From Candidatus Moranbacteria bacterium CG23_combo_of_CG06-09_8_20_14_all_35_22 (GTDB lineage: Bacteria > Patescibacteriota > Minisyncoccia > Moranbacterales > UBA2206), in the NCBI GenBank assembly GCA_002772115.1, contig PCRW01000012.1, positions 8,584 through 19,143 on the forward strand: a stretch of DNA of 10,560 bases, in the 5' to 3' direction. The first letter of the stretch is position 1; the number at the start of each line of letters is the position of its first letter. The notes beneath the pieces are model-generated. The model saw only the letters and a list, made by a program, of their open reading frames with translations, did no database searches and was not told where the DNA came from. Shown here in pieces: positions 7,405 to 10,560 of the stretch. The translations under genes were made by a program, and so were the position numbers.

Positions 7405-7490
7405 ACTAAATACTAAAATTTTTTGTAGTTCGTTTATTCCGCCCGCCTCACGTCGATGAGCGTTTCCGCGAGTCGAGGCGGGTATTTAGT
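7405..7490. repeat. GC-rich hairpin nested in an AT-rich inverted repeat (recA leader)
   Basis: The outer arms ACTAAATAC (7405-7413) and GTATTTAGT (7482-7490) are perfect complements. Inside them is a perfect 8 bp stem, CCCGCCTC at 7442-7449 with GAGGCGGG at 7475-7482. A small inner GCG/CGC stem (7460-7462 with 7467-7469) has the loop TTTC. The core is far richer in GC than its surroundings and has no T-run, so it looks like a palindromic intergenic element rather than a terminator. The two right arms share base 7482, so both stems cannot form completely at once. Confidence 0.65.
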
Positions 7491-7511
7491 AAAGAATAAA
7501 AATAATAATTA

Positions 7512-7621
7512 ATCCCCCACCACTTGTAGCTTGTGAAAAATAAAATTATAAAAAGTTTTTAAATGATTTGTGGTTTTGTATAGTCTAAGTAAAATAATAA
7601 AAGCTAAAAGTGGTGGGGGAT
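7512..7621 (+). promoter_or_regulatory. Long inverted repeat covering the recA translation-start region
   Basis: The left arm 7512-7532 begins ATCCCCCACCACTT and the right arm 7601-7621 ends AAGTGGTGGGGGAT. The 21-base arms pair at 20 positions (only G7526 against A7607 fails), with 68 bases between them. The right arm holds the only G-rich tract ahead of the recA ATG at 7634, so in RNA the stem would bury any ribosome site. A weak -10-like TATAGT at 7579-7584 lies in the loop. Alternatives are terminal repeats of a small mobile element or a chance duplication. Confidence 0.7.
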
Positions 7622-7633
7622 AAACAAAATATT

Positions 7634-8641
7634 ATGAAAGAAGAAAAGGATGACAAAAAATTAATTGCGGTGGTGGATGGAATTAAGGAAAGATTTGGTG
7701 AAGGGGTAATTATGAAATTGGGGGATGTGAAAAGAGTAGATGTGGCTTCCATTCCAACGGGAGCAATTTCATTGGACATTGCTTTGGGCATAGGTGGAAT
7801 CCCACGCGGAAGAGTGGTGGAAATTTATGGACCGGAATCAAGCGGGAAGACAACTTTGACTTTGCATATCATTGCTAACGCGCAAAAAGCGGGTGGTGTG
7901 GCGGCGTTTATCGATGCCGAGTATGCACTTGACCCAGAATATGCCAAAAGAATCGGAGTCAATATTAATGATCTTTTGATTTCTCAACCAGACAATGGCG
8001 AGCAAGCGTTGGATATTGTGGAAACGCTGGTGAGCTCTGGCGAAATTAGTATCATTGTGGTGGATAGTGTGGCGGCACTGGTGCCAAAAGCGGAAATTGA
8101 AGGTGATATGGGAGATTCACATATGGGTCGTCAAGCGCGACTGATGTCACAAGCTCTGCGAAAACTCACAGCTATTATTGCCAGATCAAATTGCACTGTG
8201 ATTTTCATCAACCAAATCAGAATGAAAATTGGAGTGATGTTTGGTAATCCCGAAACAACTACTGGTGGGAATGCTTTGAAATTTTATGCTTCAGTGCGAA
8301 TTGAAGTGAGGAGAAGTGCACAAATCAAGAAAGGCGAAGATATTGTAGGCAATCGCACGAAAGTTAAAATTGTTAAAAATAAAGTGGCTCCACCTTTCAA
8401 AACTACCGAATTTGATATTATGTATAATGAAGGGATTAGCGCTTCTGGAGACGCGCTAGATACGGGAGTAAAATATGAAGTGATTGAAAAGAAAGGCAAC
8501 TCCTACAATTTTGGCGAGATAAAATTAGGAGTCGGACGCGAAACGGCCAAGGCTACGCTCAAAGCGGATGCTAAGCTGGTAAAAGAAATTTCTAAAAATA
8601 TTTACGAAAAAATAAAAGAAAAAGAAAAAGCAGAAGAATAA
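7634..8641 (+). CDS. recA: RecA recombinase
   Basis: This 335-residue protein forms the ATP-dependent filament on single-stranded DNA for homologous strand exchange, and in most bacteria triggers LexA cleavage. All key blocks are present. Walker A is GPESSGKT at 66-73 and Walker B ends at D144 (IIVVDS). Loop L1 is around 156-165 (GDMGDSHMG). The nearly invariant stretch beginning [20 protein letters not shown] (191-210) covers loop L2 and continues through [12 protein letters not shown] to 222. The C-terminal tail is Lys/Glu-rich rather than strongly acidic. The ATG at 7634 gives the usual short N-terminal helix before [15 protein letters not shown]; an in-frame GTG at 7610 would add 8 residues and lies inside the right arm of the inverted repeat. 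GGGGGA at 7615-7620 is 13 bases from the ATG, far for a Shine-Dalgarno site. ndk follows after 32 bases and is probably in the same operon. Confidence 0.98.
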   Translation: MKEEKDDKKLIAVVDGIKERFGEGVIMKLGDVKRVDVASIPTGAISLDIALGIGGIPRGRVVEIYGPESSGKTTLTLHIIANAQKAGGVAAFIDAEYALDPEYAKRIGVNINDLLISQPDNGEQALDIVETLVSSGEISIIVVDSVAALVPKAEIEGDMGDSHMGRQARLMSQALRKLTAIIARSNCTVIFINQIRMKIGVMFGNPETTTGGNALKFYASVRIEVRRSAQIKKGEDIVGNRTKVKIVKNKVAPPFKTTEFDIMYNEGISASGDALDTGVKYEVIEKKGNSYNFGEIKLGVGRETAKATLKADAKLVKEISKNIYEKIKEKEKAEE

Positions 8642-8673
8642 AGAATAATTTATAATAATTTAAAAATAATTTT

Positions 8674-9288
8674 ATGGAACAACATCCATCAAAAGAAAGA
8701 ACGCTGGTGATTATCAAGCCAGACGGAGTGCAAAGAAGTTTAATTGGAGAAATTGTCAAAAGGTATGAGCGGGTCGGGTTGAAATTGATTGGTATAAAAA
8801 TGGCAATTCCTACTAGAGAAATGGCGATAAAGCATTATTATGAAGTGGGAGGAGATGCTTGGCTGGAAGAGGTTGGTAGAAAAGCAAGAGAGAATTATGA
8901 AAAAAAAGGTTTGCAATCACCTTTTGCAACTAATATGGAAAATGGCAAAGCGATTATGGAAGCGAATGCAAAATATCTTAGTTCTGGTCCCGTAGTGGCA
9001 ATGATTTGGCAGGGAAATCAGGCGGTAGCATTAGTGCGAAAAATTACTGGAAGCACGGAACCGCTTTCTTCTGATGTGGGAACTATTCGAGGTGATTTAA
9101 CTCTCGATACTTATCAAATGTCTGATTTAGATCAAAGAAGTATTCGGAATCTAATTCACGCCAGTGGGAATGTTTCTGAAGCAGAAAAAGAAATTCCAAT
9201 TTGGTTTGAAAAAGCAGAGATTCTAAATTATACTCATCTACAAGAAAAAATTCTTTATGATGTTAATTTGGATGGAATTTTAGAATAA
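8674..9288 (+). CDS. ndk: Nucleoside diphosphate kinase, long variant
   Basis: NDK moves the gamma phosphate from ATP to other (d)NDPs through a phosphohistidine. This protein has 204 residues, against about 140 in typical bacterial enzymes. The N-terminus is canonical (RTLVIIKPDGVQRSLIGEI, with K15). The active-site segment is RNLIHASGN with H162 as the phosphorylated histidine; the family consensus is NxxHGSDS, so Gly is replaced by Ala and Asp by Gly. SEAEKEI at 168-174 matches the usual end of the fold. The extra length comes from about 30-35 residues inserted at roughly 57-97 (charged, helical-looking), about 8 residues before the active-site segment, and a C-terminal extension of about 25 residues. 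The SGPVVAMIWQG core at 104-114 is intact. It should be active, but the insert may change oligomer state or substrate choice. No Shine-Dalgarno site is seen; it likely follows recA in one transcript and ends at the hairpin at 9309-9342. Confidence 0.93.
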   Translation: MEQHPSKERTLVIIKPDGVQRSLIGEIVKRYERVGLKLIGIKMAIPTREMAIKHYYEVGGDAWLEEVGRKARENYEKKGLQSPFATNMENGKAIMEANAKYLSSGPVVAMIWQGNQAVALVRKITGSTEPLSSDVGTIRGDLTLDTYQMSDLDQRSIRNLIHASGNVSEAEKEIPIWFEKAEILNYTHLQEKILYDVNLDGILE

Positions 9289-9308
9289 ATTATACTTTCA
9301 AGACAAAC

Positions 9309-9342
9309 AAAAAATCCCTGAAAATATTTCGGGGATTTTTTT
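9309..9342. terminator. Bidirectional intrinsic terminator between ndk and rpmB
   Basis: The stem pairs 9309-9323 with 9327-9341: six A-T pairs at the base, then TCCCTGAAA against TTTCGGGGA with one G-T wobble, and a 3-base loop (9324-9326). A T-run follows on the + strand (9336-9342) and a matching A-run precedes it (9309-9314), so it can stop ndk transcription from the left and rpmB transcription from the right. Confidence 0.9.
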
Positions 9343-9356
9343 GAGACGCTAGCTTT

Positions 9357-9524
9357 TTATTTGGCCATTGTTTTTAGACATTTCGTGCAGACTTTTTTTG
9401 ATTTATTGCCAATGGTTTTGGTTTGCAGATTGATTTTGTATTTTCGAAGAGTCTTGATATTGGAATGACTAACTTTATTTCCAACTTGGGAGCCTCGGCC
9501 ACAAACATCGCATACTCTAGACAT
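9357..9524 (-). CDS. rpmB: 50S ribosomal protein L28
   Basis: This 55-residue protein starts at the ATG complementary to 9522-9524. It begins MSRVCDVCGRGSQVGNKVSH, the typical L28 opening, followed by SNIKTLRKYKINLQTKTI and a final KKVCTKCLKTMAK. Two CxxC pairs (C5/C8 and C46/C49) form the zinc ribbon found in the zinc-binding form of L28. It is shorter than the usual 60-78 residues, as expected for a trimmed ribosomal protein in a reduced genome, but both ends look complete. It is the only gene here on the minus strand and converges on ndk, sharing its terminator. No clear promoter was found upstream; the spacer on that side (9525-9738) is full of short repeats. Confidence 0.95.
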   Translation of the reverse strand: MSRVCDVCGRGSQVGNKVSHSNIKTLRKYKINLQTKTIGNKSKKVCTKCLKTMAK

Positions 9525-9527
9525 AGA

Positions 9528-9614
9528 TTACGAAATACGAATTGAATACGAAATGCGAAAGTACGAAAAAATAATCTATTTCGTATTTTCGGTTATTTCG
9601 TAGTTCGTAAATTT
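9528..9614. repeat. Cluster of TACGAA units facing inverted TTCGTA units
   Basis: From 9529 to about 9570, units of the form TACGAAA/TACGAAT/TGCGAAA repeat in one direction. From 9579 to 9610 their complement (TTCGTA, TTCGGT) repeats. The whole could fold into an imperfect long hairpin around TAATCT. The first 14 bases equal 7387-7400, and TTCGTAAATTT at 9604-9614 recurs at 9715-9725, just before the M50 protease gene. Confidence 0.65.
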
Positions 9615-9660
9615 AGTTGATTTATTACAAGATATAATGTAGCATACAGAAGGATATAAT

Positions 9661-9705
9661 GCAAATCTACAAATTTAGCGAATATTATTTGCATATTTGT
9701 AGATT
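9661..9705 (+). promoter_or_regulatory. Nested hairpin upstream of the site-2 protease gene
   Basis: AATCTACAAAT (9664-9674) and ATTTGTAGATT (9695-9705) are perfect complements. Between them GCGAAT (9678-9683) pairs with ATTTGC (9687-9692) through one wobble, leaving a 3-base loop. TATAAT occurs just before it at 9633-9638 and 9655-9660, and TATAAA just after at 9708-9713. None has a convincing -35 box, although TTGATT at 9617-9622 is 17 bases from a weak TAGCAT. The role is unknown: it may be a leader element, an operator or part of the repeat cluster. Confidence 0.5.
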
Positions 9706-9738
9706 AGTATAAAATTCGTAAATTTGTATTTCGACCAT

Positions 9739-10434
9739 ATGTTAAACGAGATTGTCCTAATTGCTTTCTATATCGCTATCTTGCTTTATAGCGTGATTAT
9801 TCATGAAGTAGCACATGGAGTGGCCGCTTTGGCTTTGGGTGATCCGACAGCTAAATATGCCGGCCGGCTCACGGCTAATCCAGTGCGTCACATTGATCCT
9901 TGGATGACAATCGGACTTCCTGTTATGATGCTTCTTTTGACTAATTTCAAATTTGCTTTTGGCGGAGCTAAACCGGTGCCGTATAATCCATATAATCTCA
10001 AAAATCAAAAATGGGGGCCAGCGTTGGTGGGTGCGGCTGGACCGGGATCGAATATTGCCATTGCAATTATCGCGGCGATTTTGGCAAAATTTATCACACT
10101 GCCAATGGCGATTAAGGCTGATATAATTTATAACTTCAATGATTGGGGAAAAATTTCCGAAGTGATTTCCGGATCAATGAGCGCTATATTTTTCGAACTT
10201 TTAGTAATTATTATTTTTTGGAATGTCTTTCTAGCTTTTTTCAATCTTATTCCGATTCCGCCATTGGACGGATCAAAACTGTTTTTCTCTATTTTTCCCA
10301 TTCGCACTGAAATGCTTATTATGCTGGAACAATTCGGTTTTGTAATTTTACTATTTTTTATAATTTTCTTTTCTGGTCCACTAGGTATATTTTTAAACTT
10401 TATGCTAAATTTGTTTTTAGGCATAACGCTGTAA
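9739..10434 (+). CDS. Site-2 protease-type M50 zinc metalloprotease, membrane protein
   Basis: This 231-residue integral membrane protease of the compact bacterial S2P group (YwhC-like) probably cleaves membrane-embedded substrates. The zinc motif HExxH is HEVAH at 22-26, within the first span (about 5-34). The family's NPVRHIDPW is at 47-55, and GAKPVPYNP follows at 76-84. The third zinc ligand is D177 in the LIPIPPLDGSK motif at 170-180, within a later span. Hydrophobic segments lie near 5-34, 56-75, 97-118, 146-172 and 196-228. No PDZ domain or large soluble domain is present. The ATG at 9739 is chosen; an in-frame TTG at 9724 would add five residues with no support. No Shine-Dalgarno site precedes it. 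It stands alone between a repeat-rich spacer and an outgoing promoter, and nothing nearby points to its substrate. Confidence 0.94.
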   Translation: MLNEIVLIAFYIAILLYSVIIHEVAHGVAALALGDPTAKYAGRLTANPVRHIDPWMTIGLPVMMLLLTNFKFAFGGAKPVPYNPYNLKNQKWGPALVGAAGPGSNIAIAIIAAILAKFITLPMAIKADIIYNFNDWGKISEVISGSMSAIFFELLVIIIFWNVFLAFFNLIPIPPLDGSKLFFSIFPIRTEMLIMLEQFGFVILLFFIIFFSGPLGIFLNFMLNLFLGITL

Positions 10435-10441
10435 AAAAAAC

Positions 10442-10470
10442 TTGACTTTTGTCGAAAGATGATGTATAAT
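10442..10470 (+). promoter_or_regulatory. Near-consensus promoter for a gene beyond the window
   Basis: TTGACT at 10442-10447, a 17-base spacer and perfect TATAAT at 10465-10470, only 7 bases after the protease stop codon. Transcription would start near 10477 and leave a leader of more than 80 nt inside the window. A second, weaker extended -10 (TGT-TAAAAT, 10523-10531) follows. Confidence 0.75.
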
Positions 10471-10543
10471 AGATAGGTAATAGAAACCACTGAAGAATAG
10501 CCTCGATTTTTTTCCTTAAAAATGTTAAAATAGTAGTAGATAA

Positions 10544-10560
10544 TTGTTTTACTAAAACAA
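10544..10560. repeat. Palindrome TTGTTTT-ACT-AAAACAA at the window edge
   Basis: A perfect 7 bp inverted repeat with a 3-base centre lies about 70 bases after the predicted transcription start at 10477 and just after the weaker -10 box. It could be an operator or leader hairpin for the next gene. The window ends here, so its full extent is unknown. Confidence 0.4.

Noticed and set aside
7442..7482. GC-rich hairpin as the terminator of the ftsK/RodZ-like operon
   Set aside because: No T-run follows it on the + strand, the stem centre is interrupted, and it lies 80 bases after the stop codon, downstream of the recA promoter.
7610..7633. GTG at 7610 as the recA start
   Set aside because: It would add eight residues (MVGDKQNI) not typical of RecA and would place the start inside the inverted-repeat arm. 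The ATG at 7634 gives the normal N-terminal length.
7585..7791. Minus-strand frame opposite the recA start, and similar antisense frames across ftsK and the ATPase
   Set aside because: They are antisense shadows of well-supported genes, with low-complexity translations and no start signals.
9528..9614. CRISPR array
   Set aside because: Units are only 6-8 bases, uneven and in both directions, with no spacers of constant length and no cas genes.
9724..9738. TTG at 9724 as the start of the M50 protease
   Set aside because: It adds five residues and lies in the repeated TTCGTAAATTT element. The ATG at 9739 begins the usual short lead into the first span.
10477..10515. Small RNA ending at the T-run after GCCTCGA
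   Set aside because: I found no convincing stem before the T-run, so termination there cannot be supported.

Overview
The window is an AT-rich bacterial chromosome segment. It looks like a member of the Patescibacteria (Candidate Phyla Radiation), probably Parcubacteria-like. This is inference, resting on low GC, short intergenic spaces, few recognisable Shine-Dalgarno sites, a very short zinc-ribbon L28, a long variant nucleoside diphosphate kinase, an AAA/DUF4143 ATPase and recurrent CGAAATACGAA-type intergenic repeats. The standard bacterial code fits: the conserved genes read through with no internal UGA, which argues against the UGA-to-Gly lineages. All genes lie on the + strand except rpmB.

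Region 1 (1-2503) is accessory and visibly more AT-rich than the rest. It holds a membrane-anchored extracytoplasmic protein of unknown function, then an 84-residue protein with a signal peptide and one membrane span. That small gene overlaps by 20 bases a radical SAM/SPASM enzyme. The last two look translationally coupled and are the best candidate here for an undescribed system: a peptide- or protein-modifying enzyme with a small exported partner.

Region 2 (2504-3963) holds a spacer with a duplicated promoter-like unit and a dyad across the -10 box, then an AAA_14/DUF4143 ATPase.

Region 3 (3964-7360) is a cell-division/envelope pair: ftsK, then 4 bases later a RodZ-like protein (cytoplasmic HTH, one membrane span, Ig-like domain, DUF4115-like domain).

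Region 4 (7361-9342) is recA followed by an unusually long ndk, ending in a strong hairpin terminator shared with the convergent rpmB. A good promoter sits at the end of the RodZ-like gene. Transcription from it would give recA a leader of about 250 nt with a GC-rich hairpin and a 20/21-matched inverted repeat whose right arm is the only G-rich tract just before the recA start.

Region 5 (9357-10560) holds rpmB (L28, minus strand), a repeat-rich spacer, a site-2 protease-type M50 membrane metalloprotease, and a near-consensus promoter pointing out of the window toward an unseen gene.
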